Counted from the stretch's first letter, positions 38,270 through 48,670 are shown. The stretch: DNA of 64,000 nucleotides from Pseudomonas brassicacearum (GCF_009601685.2 NZ_CP045701.2:744001-808000), one strand, 5' to 3'. A program made the numbers and translations. Notes: generated by a model not told the origin, from the sequence alone.

Positions 38270-38346
38270 GGCGGCTGTGCGCAGGTTAGTCGACCGGGGA
38301 GTCCAGCATTACCGGCGCGCCCGAAGGCGCCCTGCGCACAACCACC
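38270..38346 (-). ncRNA. structured RNA leader, copy B (C4-like fold)
   Basis: On the minus strand, a fully paired 16-bp closing stem (38346-38331 with 38285-38270) encloses a UUCG hairpin (38330-38317) and a CCGG/CCGG hairpin with CUGGA in the loop (38315-38294). Relative to copy A at 676-748, many stem pairs have changed on both strands (for example GCGCC/GGCGC for AGACC/GGUCU). Further hairpins precede it (CGGG/CCCG at about 38403-38418; TCACTG/CAGTGA at about 38421-38437). It ends about 54 nt before the DUF6124 ATG. Confidence 0.6.
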
Positions 38347-38574
38347 ATCGAGTGCAGGGGTGAGATACCTGACTGACGGAGCTTGTGAACCTGCTGAAAA
38401 CCTCGGGCGACTAAACCCGATCACTGATGGGCAGTGACGGGAATCAAGTTACCGACGGCCTGCAAGGCGCACAAGCCGGCGGATTCTGGCGTAGTTGTAG
38501 GTAGCGGCGCAAGGTGACGTAGCCTGCTGGCGTAGTTCCGACAGGACAGGCTTGTAGGACGGTGCAGGTTTCTG

Positions 38575-39297
38575 TCAGACCAACTGCCGCAACCCCTGCA
38601 ACACCTCATCCACCGTCCCAAACTCCCGATCCACCCCCGGCAACACCGGCCGCTTCAACACCAACACGGGCACCCCCCGCTCCCGCGCCACCTCCAGCTT
38701 CGGCTCGGTGGCCGTGCTGCCGCTGTTTTTGCTCACCAGCACATCGATCCGCCGCCGTTCGAACAGTTCGCGTTCGCCGTCAATGTGAAACGGTCCACGG
38801 GCCCCAATCACTTCGCAGCGCTCATTACCGGGGTAAACGTCCAGGGCACGCAAGGTCCAGAATTGCTCGGGCGGAATTTCATGCAGATGTTGCAGCGGTT
38901 CGCGACCGAGGGTGAACAGGGGGCGGTGGAAGGGTTTCAGGGCCTGGATCAGTTCGGCCCAGTCGGCCACTTCGCGCCAGTCATCGCTGGCCTGGGGCTG
39001 CCATGCCGGGCGGCGCAGGGCCCAGCAGGGGATGGCGCAGGCGCGGGCCGCGTGGGCGGCGTTGTGGCTGATCTGGGCGGCGTAGGGGTGGGTGGCGTCC
39101 AGCAGCAAGTCGATGTCCTCGGCGCGGATGAATTGCGCCAACCCTTCGGCGCCGCCGTAGCCGCCGACGCGCACCTGGCAGGTCAGGTCGGTGGGAATGC
39201 GACCGATGCCGGCCAGGCTGTAGATGTGCTGGGGCCCGAGGATGCGGGCGATGGCCAGGGCCTCGGTGACGCCGCCCAGCAGAAGGATACGTTTCAT
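38575..39297 (-). CDS. cobK: precorrin-6A reductase
   Basis: A 240-aa NADPH-dependent enzyme that reduces precorrin-6A to 6B. The N-terminus [20 protein letters not shown] is the nucleotide fold. [22 protein letters not shown] and [21 protein letters not shown] are family signatures. The start at 39297 overlaps the cbiD stop (ATGA). Third gene of the cobL-cbiD-cobK operon. Confidence 0.93.
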   Translation of the reverse strand: MKRILLLGGVTEALAIARILGPQHIYSLAGIGRIPTDLTCQVRVGGYGGAEGLAQFIRAEDIDLLLDATHPYAAQISHNAAHAARACAIPCWALRRPAWQPQASDDWREVADWAELIQALKPFHRPLFTLGREPLQHLHEIPPEQFWTLRALDVYPGNERCEVIGARGPFHIDGERELFERRRIDVLVSKNSGSTATEPKLEVARERGVPVLVLKRPVLPGVDREFGTVDEVLQGLRQLV

Positions 39298-40391
39298 TTC
39301 AAGGCCCCGGCATGGCCGACGATCCCGCCTTGGCGGTCGATGGCGAAGACTTCGACCTGGACCTGGGCCGGCACCACGCTGCGAGCGAAGGCCAACGCGT
39401 GTGCGCACACCGCGTCGCCGAGGGCGATGCCGGCGGCGCTGGCCATGGCCAAGGCCTGTTGGCTGGTGTTGGCTTCTCGGATGCCCTGTTGCAAAACCTC
39501 ATCGGCACCGATGGCAGCCGCCCACTCGGCCAGTTGTGGCAGGTCGATGCTCGAGTGACGGCTGTGCAGGTCCATGTGGCCGGCGGCGAGTTTGCTGATT
39601 TTGCCAAAGCCGCCGCAAAGGCTGAGCTTTTCCACCGGGACCTTGCGCACATGCTTGAGCACGGCGCCGACGAAATCGCCCATTTCGATCAGGGCGATTT
39701 CCGGCAGGTTGTAGACCCGACGCATGGTGTCTTCGCTGGCGTTGCCGGTGCAGGCGGCGATGTGCAGGTAGCCGTTGGTTTTTGCCACGTCGATGCCCTG
39801 GTGGATCGAGGCAATGTAGGCAGCGCAGGAGAACGGCCGGACGATGCCACTGGTGCCGAGAATCGACAGGCCGCCAAGAATCCCCAGTCGCGGGTTCATG
39901 GTTTTCAGCGCCAGGGCTTCGCCACCCTCGACGTTGACCGTGACTTCGAAACCGCCGGCGTAACCGCTTTCCTCGGCCAAGCGACCCAGGTGATCGTTGA
40001 TCATTTTGCGCGGCACCGGGTTGATCGCCGGTTCGCCGACGTCCAGTACCAACCCCGGTCGCGTCACCGTGCCGACGCCGTGACCCGCGACGAAACGCAC
40101 CCCGGGCTCAGCAATCAAGCGCACCTGGGAAAACAACAGGGCACCGTGGGTCACGTCCGGGTCATCGCCCGCATCCTTGATCGTCCCGGCTTCGGCGCCT
40201 TGTTCGGTCAGCCGGCAGAACTCCAGGCGCATCTGCACTTGCTTGCCCTTGGGCAATACGATTTCCACGGCATCGGCTTCGGTACCGCGCAGCAGTAATC
40301 GAGCCGCCGCCAGGCTGGTGGCCGTGGCGCAACTGCCGGTGGTCAGGCCGCTGCGCAAGGGGGCGGGTTGTTCGGCGGTTTCGTCACGCAT
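39294..40391 (-). CDS. cbiD: cobalt-precorrin-5B (C1)-methyltransferase-type protein
   Basis: A 365-aa Cbi[24 protein letters not shown] and [15 protein letters not shown] are diagnostic. CbiD belongs to the anaerobic route, but aerobic Pseudomonas pathways also use it in place of CobF for C1 methylation and ring contraction. It overlaps cobL by eight bases upstream and cobK downstream. Confidence 0.95.
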   Translation of the reverse strand: MRDETAEQPAPLRSGLTTGSCATATSLAAARLLLRGTEADAVEIVLPKGKQVQMRLEFCRLTEQGAEAGTIKDAGDDPDVTHGALLFSQVRLIAEPGVRFVAGHGVGTVTRPGLVLDVGEPAINPVPRKMINDHLGRLAEESGYAGGFEVTVNVEGGEALALKTMNPRLGILGGLSILGTSGIVRPFSCAAYIASIHQGIDVAKTNGYLHIAACTGNASEDTMRRVYNLPEIALIEMGDFVGAVLKHVRKVPVEKLSLCGGFGKISKLAAGHMDLHSRHSSIDLPQLAEWAAAIGADEVLQQGIREANTSQQALAMASAAGIALGDAVCAHALAFARSVVPAQVQVEVFAIDRQGGIVGHAGALK

Positions 40392-41595
40392 CGAGAGGTT
40401 TCGTCAGGTCCAGCAAGGTGATCGGCAAGGCCTGGCGCCAGGTGTCGAACTCGCCCAAGGGCTGGGCCTGGGCGATGTGGATGCGGGTCAATTCACCGCC
40501 GTGACGTTCGCGCCAGTGCATCAGGGTCGTTTCGCTTTGCAGGGTCACGGCGTTGGCGACGAGTCGACCGCCGGGCTTGAGTTGGGCCCAGCAGGCGTCG
40601 AGCACGCCTTCGCGGGTGACGCCGCCACCGATGAACACCGCGTCCGGCCGCTCCAGGTTCTCCAGCGCCTGGGGGGCTTTGCCGCGAATTAGTTGCAGGC
40701 CGGGCACGCCGAGGGTGTCGCGGTTGCGCTCGATCAGCGCTTGTCGGCCTTCGTCGGCTTCGATGGCCAGGGCTCGGCAACTGGGGTGGGTGCGCATCCA
40801 TTCGATGCCGATCGAGCCGCTGCCGGCGCCGACATCCCAGAGCAGTTCGCCGGGTGTGGGGGCGAGGCGGGCGAGAGTGATGGCGCGCACGTCGCGTTTG
40901 GTTAATTGGCCGTCATGTTCGAAGGCGGTGTCCGGCAAACCGGCCAGGCGTGACAGGCGCGGTGTCGACGGTTCGGCCCGGCATTCGATGGCGATCAGGT
41001 TCAGGTCGGCGAAGGTGTCATCGGACCACTGCGCGGCGAAACCGTCGATCCGTCGTTCTGCCGCGCCACCCAAATGTTCCAGCACAGTCATGGCGCTCGG
41101 GCCGAATCCCCGCTCGCGCAATAACGTCGCCACGGCGGCAGGACTCTGGCGATCGTTGCTCAGCAGCAATAGCCTGAGACCTGTGGATAAGTGAACATTG
41201 AGCGCCGCCAGGGGCCGGGCCACCAACGACAGCGTGACCACGTCCTGTAGCGGCCAACCCATGCGTGCCGCGGCCAGAGAACAGGAGGAGGGCGCAGGGA
41301 TGACCAGCATCTGATCACTCGGCACCTGTTTCGCCAGGCTGGCGCCCACGCCGTAGAACATCGGATCGCCGCTGGCCAGCACGCACACCGGTTCACCCTG
41401 CCGGGCAAGCAGCGGTTCCAGGGAGAACGGGCTGGGCCACAGCGCCCGTTGGCCGCGGATGCACAGCGGCAGCAGCGCCAGTTGGCGGTCGCTGCCGACA
41501 ATGCGTGACGCCCGCAGCAAGGCATGGCGAGCCGTTCGGCCCAGGCCCTTGAAGCCGTCTTCACCGATGCCCACTACGGTCAGCCAGGGGGTCAT
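40384..41595 (-). CDS. cobL: precorrin-6Y C5,15-methyltransferase (decarboxylating)
   Basis: A 403-aa CbiE-CbiT fusion that methylates C5 and C15 and decarboxylates the acetate side chain of ring C. The N-terminal tetrapyrrole methylase ([28 protein letters not shown]) is followed by a Rossmann methylase with [19 protein letters not shown]. The start at 41595 is the natural N-terminus; the longer ORF is spurious. First gene of the minus-strand cob operon. Confidence 0.95.
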   Translation of the reverse strand: MTPWLTVVGIGEDGFKGLGRTARHALLRASRIVGSDRQLALLPLCIRGQRALWPSPFSLEPLLARQGEPVCVLASGDPMFYGVGASLAKQVPSDQMLVIPAPSSCSLAAARMGWPLQDVVTLSLVARPLAALNVHLSTGLRLLLLSNDRQSPAAVATLLRERGFGPSAMTVLEHLGGAAERRIDGFAAQWSDDTFADLNLIAIECRAEPSTPRLSRLAGLPDTAFEHDGQLTKRDVRAITLARLAPTPGELLWDVGAGSGSIGIEWMRTHPSCRALAIEADEGRQALIERNRDTLGVPGLQLIRGKAPQALENLERPDAVFIGGGVTREGVLDACWAQLKPGGRLVANAVTLQSETTLMHWRERHGGELTRIHIAQAQPLGEFDTWRQALPITLLDLTKPLDA

Positions 41596-41717
41596 CTCTG
41601 TTCCTCGAATAATTGGGTTGATCGACAGGCGTCTTGCCGCCGCGAACCGGGCCGCCATCATACCGCGCCCCGGAGGATCAGGCGCCTGCGCAACATCATC
41701 TTCGCAGCCAGACCGCT

Positions 41718-41742
41718 TTCGCGAGCCGGCTCGCTCCCACAG
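41718..41742. repeat. REP element (single) in the cob divergent spacer
   Basis: TTTCGCGAGCCGGCTCGCTCCCACAG in the 280-bp spacer between cobL and cobG. No cobalamin riboswitch box was recognised here. Confidence 0.7.
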
Positions 41743-41875
41743 TTTGGAATGGGGGCGTTCGGAAATTGTGTGTCCGCCGTCAGCAATCCGACCGGCAAGC
41801 TTTTCATGACCCCCGGCAAAGCAGGCATAATGGCGCTCCTTCGCCGATGTGGCGTGCCTATCTACCGGTTTTCCC

Positions 41876-43195
41876 TTGAACGAACGTCCATCCTCCAACG
41901 TCGTACGCCCCTCCGGTTGCCCGGGGTTGCTGCGTGTCGTCCAGGCGCTGGACGGTGGGATCTGTCGGATCAAGCTCGATGGCGGTGCCATCCAGGCGGA
42001 TCAGGCCGACGTCGTGGCGTCAGTGGCCGAGCGGTTCGCCGGGGGCGTGATCGAGGCGACCAACCGGGCCAACCTGCAAATCCGTGGGATCGGTCCTGGG
42101 CACGACGCGCTGATCCAGCCGTTGCTGGCCGCCGGGCTTGGCCCGCGCAAGCCGGCCGGCGATGACGTGCGCAACCTGATGCTCAGCCCGTCGGCCGGGA
42201 TCGACCGACAGATGCTGTTCGATACGCGCCCGTTGGCGGCGCAGATCCTCCTCACCCTGCAAACCCATGAACGCTTCCCAGAGTTGTCGGCCAAGTTCGC
42301 CGTGCAACTGGACGGTGGCGAAGCGTTGGCGATGCTCAAACATCACCACGACCTGTGGTTGTCGGCCCTGGTCCGTGATGGCGAGCCTTGGCTGGCCTTC
42401 GGCTTGGCCGGTTCGCCATTGGATAAACCGGCGGGCAGGGTGCCCCTGGCCCAGGGGCATGCCTTGGTGGTGGCGGTGCTGGAGCTGTTCCTCGACCTGG
42501 CCCGCCCGGACCAGATCCGCATGCGTCACTTGCTGGCTGAAATATCCGCCGATGAATTCATGAGCCGATTGGCCCGCCGCATGCCGGTGCAAGCTTGCCT
42601 GGATTGGCAGCGGGGGGCGTCCATCGACGGACTGCACATCGGCGTTCATCCACAGCACGACGACCGCGTCTACGTCGGCGCGGCTGCGCCCCTGGGTCGG
42701 CTCGACGCCGGCATGCTGCGGGGAGCGGCGCAACTGGCGCGGGAGAAGGGCGACGCAAGCCTTCGTTTCACCCCTTGGCAAAGCCTGTTGCTGCCCAACG
42801 TGCGCCGCGAGGACGCCGACGAAGTGCTGGCGCGGCTTGAGGGATTGGGCCTGTTGTGTTCGGTCGATCAGCCGCTGGCGCAACTCATCGCCTGCACCGG
42901 CTCCAGTGGCTGCGGTAAAGCCCTGGCCGACACCAAGGCCGACGCCCACCAACTGGCCGAGTTGCTGCAACGCCAGGGTAGTGCCCTGAAGGTTCATCTG
43001 TCGGGCTGCCCGCGTTCCTGCGCGGCGGCCCATATCGCGCCTGCCACCTTGCTGGCGGTCGCCCCCGGTCGTTACGACCTGTATTTTCGCGATGCCACGC
43101 TGCCGGGTTTCGGCGCGTTGCAGGCACACAATCTGACTATTGAAGCGCTCGGCCATTGGCTCGACGCTCGCCCCCGGAGCCCCCTTGATGCTTGA
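41876..43195 (+). CDS. cobG: precorrin-3B synthase
   Basis: A 439-aa Fe-S/sirohaem-like monooxygenase. It converts precorrin-3A to 3B with O2, marking the aerobic cobalamin route. The cluster-binding motif CTGSSGC..SGCPRSC is intact. The start is probably TTG at 41876 ([18 protein letters not shown]); a GTG at 41849 is the alternative. Neither has a strong ribosome site. It overlaps cobH by eight bases. Confidence 0.92.
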   Translation: MNERPSSNVVRPSGCPGLLRVVQALDGGICRIKLDGGAIQADQADVVASVAERFAGGVIEATNRANLQIRGIGPGHDALIQPLLAAGLGPRKPAGDDVRNLMLSPSAGIDRQMLFDTRPLAAQILLTLQTHERFPELSAKFAVQLDGGEALAMLKHHHDLWLSALVRDGEPWLAFGLAGSPLDKPAGRVPLAQGHALVVAVLELFLDLARPDQIRMRHLLAEISADEFMSRLARRMPVQACLDWQRGASIDGLHIGVHPQHDDRVYVGAAAPLGRLDAGMLRGAAQLAREKGDASLRFTPWQSLLLPNVRREDADEVLARLEGLGLLCSVDQPLAQLIACTGSSGCGKALADTKADAHQLAELLQRQGSALKVHLSGCPRSCAAAHIAPATLLAVAPGRYDLYFRDATLPGFGALQAHNLTIEALGHWLDARPRSPLDA

Positions 43196-43814
43196 TTACA
43201 TCCGCGACGGTCAGGAGATCTATCGCAACTCCTTCGCGATCATCCGCGCCGAAGCCAACCTGGCGCGCATTCCGGCCGACCTGGAAAAACTCGCGGTGCG
43301 GGTGATCCACGCCTGCGGCATGGTCGAGGCCATCGATGGCTTGCAGTTTTCCGAGGGCGCGGGCACGGCCGGGCGCCAGGCACTGGCCGCCGGTGCGCCG
43401 ATCCTGTGCGATGCGCGGATGGTCTCCGAAGGCGTGACCCGGGCTCGCCTGCCGGCCAACAATCCGGTGATCTGCACCTTGCGCGACGAAAGCGTGCCGG
43501 CGTTGGCCCTGGAGTTGGGCAACACCCGTTCGGCAGCGGCGCTGGAGTTGTGGCGCCCGCACCTGGAAGGCAGTGTCGTGGTCATCGGCAACGCGCCGAC
43601 CGCGCTGTTCTACTTGCTGGAAATGCTCGATGCCGGCGCGCCGAAACCGGCACTGATCCTCGGTTTCCCGGTGGGCTTCGTCGGTGCCGCCGAGTCCAAG
43701 GCGATGTTGGCGGCCAACAGCCGCGGCGTGCCGTTCGTGATCATGCAAGGCCGCCTGGGCGGCAGCGCCATGGCTGCCGCCGCCGTCAACGCCCTCGCTA
43801 CGGAGATTGAATGA
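43188..43814 (+). CDS. cobH: precorrin-8X methylmutase
   Basis: A 208-aa enzyme that moves a methyl group from C11 to C12 to give hydrogenobyrinate. [21 protein letters not shown] and [14 protein letters not shown] (catalytic His nearby at RVIHACG) are characteristic. [18 protein letters not shown] is the C-terminal hallmark. The start is inside the end of cobG and the stop overlaps cobI. Confidence 0.95.
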   Translation: MLDYIRDGQEIYRNSFAIIRAEANLARIPADLEKLAVRVIHACGMVEAIDGLQFSEGAGTAGRQALAAGAPILCDARMVSEGVTRARLPANNPVICTLRDESVPALALELGNTRSAAALELWRPHLEGSVVVIGNAPTALFYLLEMLDAGAPKPALILGFPVGFVGAAESKAMLAANSRGVPFVIMQGRLGGSAMAAAAVNALATEIE

Positions 43815-44545
43815 TGCAGCAGCCTGGACGTCTGATCGGCCTCGGCGTGGGCCCCGGTGACCCGGAACTGATTACGGTCAAGGCCCTGCGCCTGCTGCGC
43901 GAATCGCCGGTGGTGGCGTACTTCGTCGCCAAGGGCAAGAAGGGCAACGCCTTCGGCATCATCGAGGCCCATTTGCAGGACGCGCAGACGTTGCTGCCGC
44001 TGGTCTACCCGGTCACCACCGAAGCGTTGCCGGCGCCGCTGTCCTATGAACAGGTGATCGCCGACTTCTACGACACCGCCGCCGAGCAGTTGGCCGTGCA
44101 CCTGGATGCCGGTCGCGACGTGGCCGTGATCTGTGAGGGCGATCCGTTTTTCTACGGCTCCTACATGTACCTGCATGATCGCCTGGCCGAGCGCTATGAA
44201 GCCCAAGTCATTCCCGGCGTGTGCTCGATGCTCGGCGGGGCCTCGGTGCTCGGTGCGCCGCTGGTCTATCGCAACCAGAGCCTGTCGGTGCTCTCCGGCG
44301 TCTTGCCCCACGACGATCTCAAGCGTCGCCTGGCCGACGCCGATGCGGCGGTGATCATGAAGCTGGGGCGCAATTTTCCCAAGGTTCGCCAGGTGCTTCA
44401 GGAACTGGGCCTGGACGGACGGGCGCTGTACGTCGAGCGGGCGACCATGGCCAACCAGAAAATCGTGCCGCTGGATGAAGTCGAGCCGATGTCTTCGCCG
44501 TACTTCTCGCTGATTATCGTGCCGGGCGAACGGTGGCAGGGTTGA
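43811..44545 (+). CDS. cobI: precorrin-2 C20-methyltransferase
   Basis: A 244-aa SAM-dependent tetrapyrrole methylase. It converts precorrin-2 to 3[20 protein letters not shown] and [14 protein letters not shown] are diagnostic of CobI/CbiL. The start ATGATG overlaps cobH, and the stop overlaps the cobJ ATG. Confidence 0.95.
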   Translation: MMQQPGRLIGLGVGPGDPELITVKALRLLRESPVVAYFVAKGKKGNAFGIIEAHLQDAQTLLPLVYPVTTEALPAPLSYEQVIADFYDTAAEQLAVHLDAGRDVAVICEGDPFFYGSYMYLHDRLAERYEAQVIPGVCSMLGGASVLGAPLVYRNQSLSVLSGVLPHDDLKRRLADADAAVIMKLGRNFPKVRQVLQELGLDGRALYVERATMANQKIVPLDEVEPMSSPYFSLIIVPGERWQG

Positions 44546-46242
44546 TGGCCGCCAAGACGCCGGCCATCGTCATCCTCGGCCCGGGTAGCCTGGCGACGGC
44601 CCGACGGATCCAGCAGCGCTACCCAGACGCCCTGATCCACGGCCTGGCCGGGCGGGTCGAAGCTGATCGTCAATACCTGGAATTCGGCGCCACGTTGCGC
44701 GAACTCTACCAACAGGACACGCCGATCATCGCCCTGTGCGCGGCCGGCATCGTCATCCGCACCCTGGCGCCGTTGCTGCTGGAAAAAGGCGTCGAGCCGC
44801 CAGTGCTGGCGGTGGCCGAGGATGGCAGCGCCGTGGTGCCGCTGTTGGGCGGCCTGGGCGGGGTGAATGTCATGGCCCGGGACATCGCGGCAACGCTGCA
44901 CGTCGCGCCGGCGATCACCACCAGCGGCGAATTGCGTTTCGGCACTTGCCTGCTCAATCCGCCAAGCGGCTACAGCCTCGGCGACCTGGAGCAGGGCAAG
45001 CGTTTCGTCTCCGACCTGTTGGCCGGTGAACCGGTGCGCATCGAAGGCGCGGCGCCGTGGCTGGATCAGGCGCAGTTGCCACAAGACCCGCAGGCGCGGC
45101 GCACGATTCATGTCGGCCATGCCGAGCGTGAGGCGAGCGCCCACGAACTGCTGATTTATCCGCGCAGTGTCGCGGTGGTGGTGAGCGTCGAGGTGGCTGA
45201 TCTGCCGAGCGCCGTTCGTGCCGCTTTGCAGCAAGCGAAAGTGGCGGTTCAGAGCCTGGCGTGCCTGGTGGCGGCGGATACGCTGATGGCCAGTGCGGCC
45301 TTGCGTGAAGCGGCGCTGGAACTCGGGGTGGCGCTGCGCTTTGTGGCGATGACTGGCAATGCCGCCACCTTGGCGCGCAGTTCTGTGCCGGGGGCGAACA
45401 TCTTTTCGGCGACGGACAACCTGGCCATCGCCGTTGCCGCGCAGCCCTTGGAGGTGGCTCAAATCGGTCGTCCGCGTGGACGCCTGGCGGTGATCGGCCT
45501 GGGGCCGGGCGCGGCCGAACTGATGGTGCCGGCGGTGAAAGCCGAACTGGCGCGGGCCACCGATGTGCTCGGTTACGAAACCTATGTGCGCATGGCCGGC
45601 CCGTTTCGCGACGATCAAGTGCTGCACTGCACCGACAACCGCGAAGAAATGCAGCGTGCCCGACACGCCTTTGAGTTGGCCGCCCAAGGCCGTTCGGTGA
45701 TCGTGGTGTCGTCCGGCGACCCTGGTGTATTCGCCATGGCGGCGGCGGTGCTCGAAGCGTTGCACGAGTCCAGCGACCCCGCCTGGCACCAGGTTGACCT
45801 GGAGATCCTGCCCGGTGTGTCCGCCTCCCTCGCCACCGCTGCCCAGGCCGGTGCGCCGTTGGGGCATGACTTCTGCGTGATGTCGCTGTCGGACAATCTC
45901 AAGCCATGGTCGATCATCGAAAAACGCCTGGACCTGGCGTCCGAAGCCGATCTGGCGTTGGCCTTCTACAACCCGATTTCCCGTGCACGGCCGTGGCAAT
46001 TGGGACGTGCGCTGGAGATCGTCGGCCAGCACCGCACGCCGCAGACGCCGGTGGTGTTGGGGCGTGATATCGGTCGTCCGGGCCAGACCTTGCGTGTCAC
46101 CACGTTGGGGCAACTCACGGCCGAGCAGGTGGACATGCGCACCATGGTGCTGATCGGCTCTTCCACGACCTGCGTATTCCCTCGTGCCGAAGGTGGCGAG
46201 TGGGTGTACACGCCGCGCTGGTATGGCCACAAACCTGTCTGA
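44545..46242 (+). CDS. cobJ: CbiG-CobJ fusion: precorrin-3B C17-methyltransferase
   Basis: A 565-aa fusion. The N-terminal half (about 1-310) is CbiG/CobE-like (CAAGIVIRTLAPLL, LLGGLGGVNVMARDIA, PGANIFSATDNLAIA). The C-terminal half (from about 315) is the CobJ methylase (RLAVIGLGPGAAELMVPAVK, VSSGDPGVFAMAAAVLEAL), which methylates C17 and contracts the ring. The start at 44545 overlaps the cobI stop; an in-frame GTG twelve bases upstream is possible. Last gene of the plus-strand cob operon. Confidence 0.95.
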   Translation: MAAKTPAIVILGPGSLATARRIQQRYPDALIHGLAGRVEADRQYLEFGATLRELYQQDTPIIALCAAGIVIRTLAPLLLEKGVEPPVLAVAEDGSAVVPLLGGLGGVNVMARDIAATLHVAPAITTSGELRFGTCLLNPPSGYSLGDLEQGKRFVSDLLAGEPVRIEGAAPWLDQAQLPQDPQARRTIHVGHAEREASAHELLIYPRSVAVVVSVEVADLPSAVRAALQQAKVAVQSLACLVAADTLMASAALREAALELGVALRFVAMTGNAATLARSSVPGANIFSATDNLAIAVAAQPLEVAQIGRPRGRLAVIGLGPGAAELMVPAVKAELARATDVLGYETYVRMAGPFRDDQVLHCTDNREEMQRARHAFELAAQGRSVIVVSSGDPGVFAMAAAVLEALHESSDPAWHQVDLEILPGVSASLATAAQAGAPLGHDFCVMSLSDNLKPWSIIEKRLDLASEADLALAFYNPISRARPWQLGRALEIVGQHRTPQTPVVLGRDIGRPGQTLRVTTLGQLTAEQVDMRTMVLIGSSTTCVFPRAEGGEWVYTPRWYGHKPV

Positions 46243-46299
46243 GCACCGGTCTCGACATTCGCCACGTTCGATCCAATGATTGTTGTCCTCGGGTGTTTC

Positions 46300-46328
46300 A
46301 GGACAGGGCTGCGGGGCAGCCCTGTCCT
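46300..46328. terminator. inverted repeat after cobJ
   Basis: AGGACAGGGCTGC and GCAGCCCTGTCCT form a perfect 13-bp stem with a 3-base loop. It lies between the convergent cobJ and the gene at 46360. It lacks a strong T-tract, so it may be a non-canonical terminator or RNA-protecting hairpin. Confidence 0.5.
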
Positions 46329-46359
46329 GTCCAGTAGCCGTCGCAACCTTCCACTAGCG

Positions 46360-47007
46360 CTAGAGACGATGCTTTCGTAAGTCAAATCGCCTCATGGTCT
46401 GCTCTTGCAGTTTTTTCTTCATCAAAGCTCTTCTTCTGTCCAGTGCGTCTCTGTCCAGCCTCAGGTATGCCTTGCGCTGGATGAGGCTGGCGCAGTGTTT
46501 TTCCCAGTCCCAGAACAGGAACCTGCTCCTTTTTACATTGACGCTGAGTTCAAGTTTAAACAGAGCGATATGGAGATTGCCCTTTGCGTCGTAGCGCGCC
46601 GGGACAACTTGAAATGACTCGCCTTGTCGGGTTTCCGTATCGAACGAGAGCATGGCCGGATCGTTGGTTTTCAACGTGTCCAGTGTATCGATCAGCGCAT
46701 TGGCCTGTTGAGAGTCCTTCATGGTGTCGGCGCTCTCTACCAGGAAGTTCGCCAAAGAGCCCGAGACGTCATGTTGGGTGCTTTTAAAGATGGCTCCGTC
46801 ATACAGCTCCCAGCCGAAGTAGCGCAAGGTGAAGACGTACTCCTGGAACCAGTCCTCGGGTTGGGTGTAGCGATGATGGCCGAAGTCGGCGGATCGGGTC
46901 GCGAGATTGTTGCAATCGGCAATGTCATTGTGATCGTGAAGGGTAAGCTCGCCTATATAGGAGAGCACGTTCGGACCTGTTACCAGGCCGGTTAGTGAGT
47001 CATCCAT
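46360..47007 (-). CDS. unrecognised protein, paralogue of the divergent neighbour
   Basis: A 215-aa protein I do not recognise. It has no signal peptide or clear membrane helix. It contains EDWFQEYVFTLRYFGWELYD (about 51-70), a middle helical part, a beta-like stretch (SFQVVPARYDAKGNLHIALFKLELSVN) and a basic C-terminus RRALMKKKLQEQTMRRFDLRK. The spacing and end pattern parallel the protein at 47232-48056 (W-F/Y-x-E, then L-x3-G-x4-D; final RRK), suggesting distant paralogy. It is lower in GC than its neighbours and faces the other gene across an AT-rich spacer. Confidence 0.7.
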   Translation of the reverse strand: MDDSLTGLVTGPNVLSYIGELTLHDHNDIADCNNLATRSADFGHHRYTQPEDWFQEYVFTLRYFGWELYDGAIFKSTQHDVSGSLANFLVESADTMKDSQQANALIDTLDTLKTNDPAMLSFDTETRQGESFQVVPARYDAKGNLHIALFKLELSVNVKRSRFLFWDWEKHCASLIQRKAYLRLDRDALDRRRALMKKKLQEQTMRRFDLRKHRL

Positions 47008-47231
47008 GTTTGATATATGTCCATGTGGGTTGTTGGACGTTATATGGATTCAGTAATGGCTGGACTTATCAAGTGCTCTGACTGAGTGGTTGGTTGCTGG
47101 ATATTTGAATGGGTTATTTGTTCTGCCGGGTTTACATATGTTGTATTTGGTTTGGGTTATTCATTTTTCTGTCAATGCTCTAGATTGTTGTCTGTCCGCA
47201 GGCGCGGTCATTCAATTAACAAGGACGTGTT
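47008..47231. other. AT-rich divergent spacer
   Basis: 224 bp much richer in A+T than the rest of the window. It should hold both promoters of the divergent pair. No palindrome or known box stands out. Confidence 0.5.
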
Positions 47232-48056
47232 ATGAACGAGTTTGAAAGTGAAGTGAGCATTGCGCAAAGTATCAAGTTGGTTGGAGCGCGTATCGACAGG
47301 CGCAAGGTGCAGATTTCATCGGGTCGGCGTATGCGCAGGTCCGTCGCGCAATGGGTACAGGACAACCCTACCAAGGACATGGATGCGGTCATGCTGGGCG
47401 ATGCTCTCGTGGGCTATGGCAATAACATGTCGGCCAATAACATGGCGATCATGGAGAACGTCATGACCATGGCGATCCTGGAGGCCAACGATCTGGTGCC
47501 CGGAGGGAAGAATACCCATCAATGGTATAGGGAGTTCATTAAATGCCTACAGGAACTCGGCTGTTTCGTGGCGGATGATGGTTATTCGCGTTATTCCGAG
47601 AGTGCCATGCAGGTGGACATGGACAATGTGCTCAGCGATATCGTCAAAGGCGTCATTGAGGGCGCCAAAGCCAGTGTCCCGGCTGCGGCAGTACTGGGGA
47701 CGGTGGTCAACACCACAATTGATGGTTTGAAGCAGGACAAAGGAACCTTCGATCTGTTTGGCACCCAGGCCAAATCTGCCGATGGCGCGCGTCTGTCCGT
47801 CATTCCCTGCGAACAACTATCCAATGGTGTGCTGATCGCATCCTCCAGTTCGATAAAACAGACCGGCTCTTCGAATAACGGAGGGATTCTTTTTGTGAAC
47901 TGGAGCGCATCGGCACGAGAGATTTTCCGTGGCAAGTCGTTCGTGACCTTCAACCCTGAGCGTTATGAAGACTTCCGGCCGGAAATCGAAGAATACCTTG
48001 GCGCGCATCGCAAGGACGTTCTGAGCAAGCGTTTCAGCCGCCGCAAGCGCACTTGA
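47232..48056 (+). CDS. unrecognised protein, paralogue of the divergent neighbour
   Basis: A 274-aa protein I do not recognise. Features: a basic N-terminal region (RIDRRKVQISSGRRMRRSVAQW), a Met/Asn-rich helical stretch (GYGNNMSANNMAIMENVM), then THQWYREFIKCLQELGCFVADD. A long amphipathic/hydrophobic helix follows (DIVKGVIEGAKASVPAAAVLG), then a beta-rich C-terminal half ending FSRRKRT. The C-terminal two thirds parallel the protein at 46360-47007. The hydrophobic helix hints at membrane interaction. A two-component secreted factor is one speculative option. Confidence 0.7.
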   Translation: MNEFESEVSIAQSIKLVGARIDRRKVQISSGRRMRRSVAQWVQDNPTKDMDAVMLGDALVGYGNNMSANNMAIMENVMTMAILEANDLVPGGKNTHQWYREFIKCLQELGCFVADDGYSRYSESAMQVDMDNVLSDIVKGVIEGAKASVPAAAVLGTVVNTTIDGLKQDKGTFDLFGTQAKSADGARLSVIPCEQLSNGVLIASSSSIKQTGSSNNGGILFVNWSASAREIFRGKSFVTFNPERYEDFRPEIEEYLGAHRKDVLSKRFSRRKRT

Positions 48057-48073
48057 GGCAGCCGCGACCGAGG

Positions 48074-48670
48074 TTATGGCGCCAGGTAGCCTCTCACGCC
48101 GGTAAAGATGATTTGTGCGGCCAGGGCGCAGACAAACAGCCCCATCAGGCGGCTGACAATCTGCAAGCCCTGGTCGCCAAGAATTCGCTCGATGCGGCTG
48201 GACAGGTACAGCACCACGCCGACGGTGAAGCTGGCCAGGGCGATGCTGATGATGGCCATGAGTTTGTCGTCCCAGTGCGGCTGGCTCACGCCCATCACCA
48301 ACAGGGCGCCGATGGTGCCGGGGCCGACGGTCAAGGGAATGGTCAGCGGGACGATGGTTACGTCCTGCTGGACATTGTCGGTCTGTACGGCCGACTTGCC
48401 TTGGGCCATGCCCAGGGCCGAAATGAACAGCACGCTACCGGCGCCTATACGGAACGCATCCACGGTGATGCCGAACACGCTGAAAATCACCCGGCCAAAC
48501 AAATACAGCAATACGCTGGACACCAGCGTAGCGGTCGCGACCTTCCAGGCCAGGCGACGTTGTTCCTTGCGTGAATACCCACGCGTCAGACTGATAAAAC
48601 ACGACAGTACGAAGAAGGGGCTATAGAGCACCAACATCTTCAGGTAAACGCTGAACAGCACATGGAGCAT
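48074..48670 (-). CDS. MarC family integral membrane protein
   Basis: A 198-aa protein with about six hydrophobic helices. FFVLSCFISLTRGY, VPLTIPLTVGPGTIGALLVMG and GLQIVSRLMGLFVCALAAQII follow the MarC (UPF0056) pattern. Despite the name, a role in multiple antibiotic resistance is not supported in E. coli; function is unknown. It is monocistronic. Confidence 0.88.
   Translation of the reverse strand: MLHVLFSVYLKMLVLYSPFFVLSCFISLTRGYSRKEQRRLAWKVATATLVSSVLLYLFGRVIFSVFGITVDAFRIGAGSVLFISALGMAQGKSAVQTDNVQQDVTIVPLTIPLTVGPGTIGALLVMGVSQPHWDDKLMAIISIALASFTVGVVLYLSSRIERILGDQGLQIVSRLMGLFVCALAAQIIFTGVRGYLAP

Noticed and set aside
41596..41875. Cobalamin riboswitch in the divergent cob spacer
   Set aside because: No B12-box-like sequence was recognised on either strand; only a REP and short unpaired sequence are visible.
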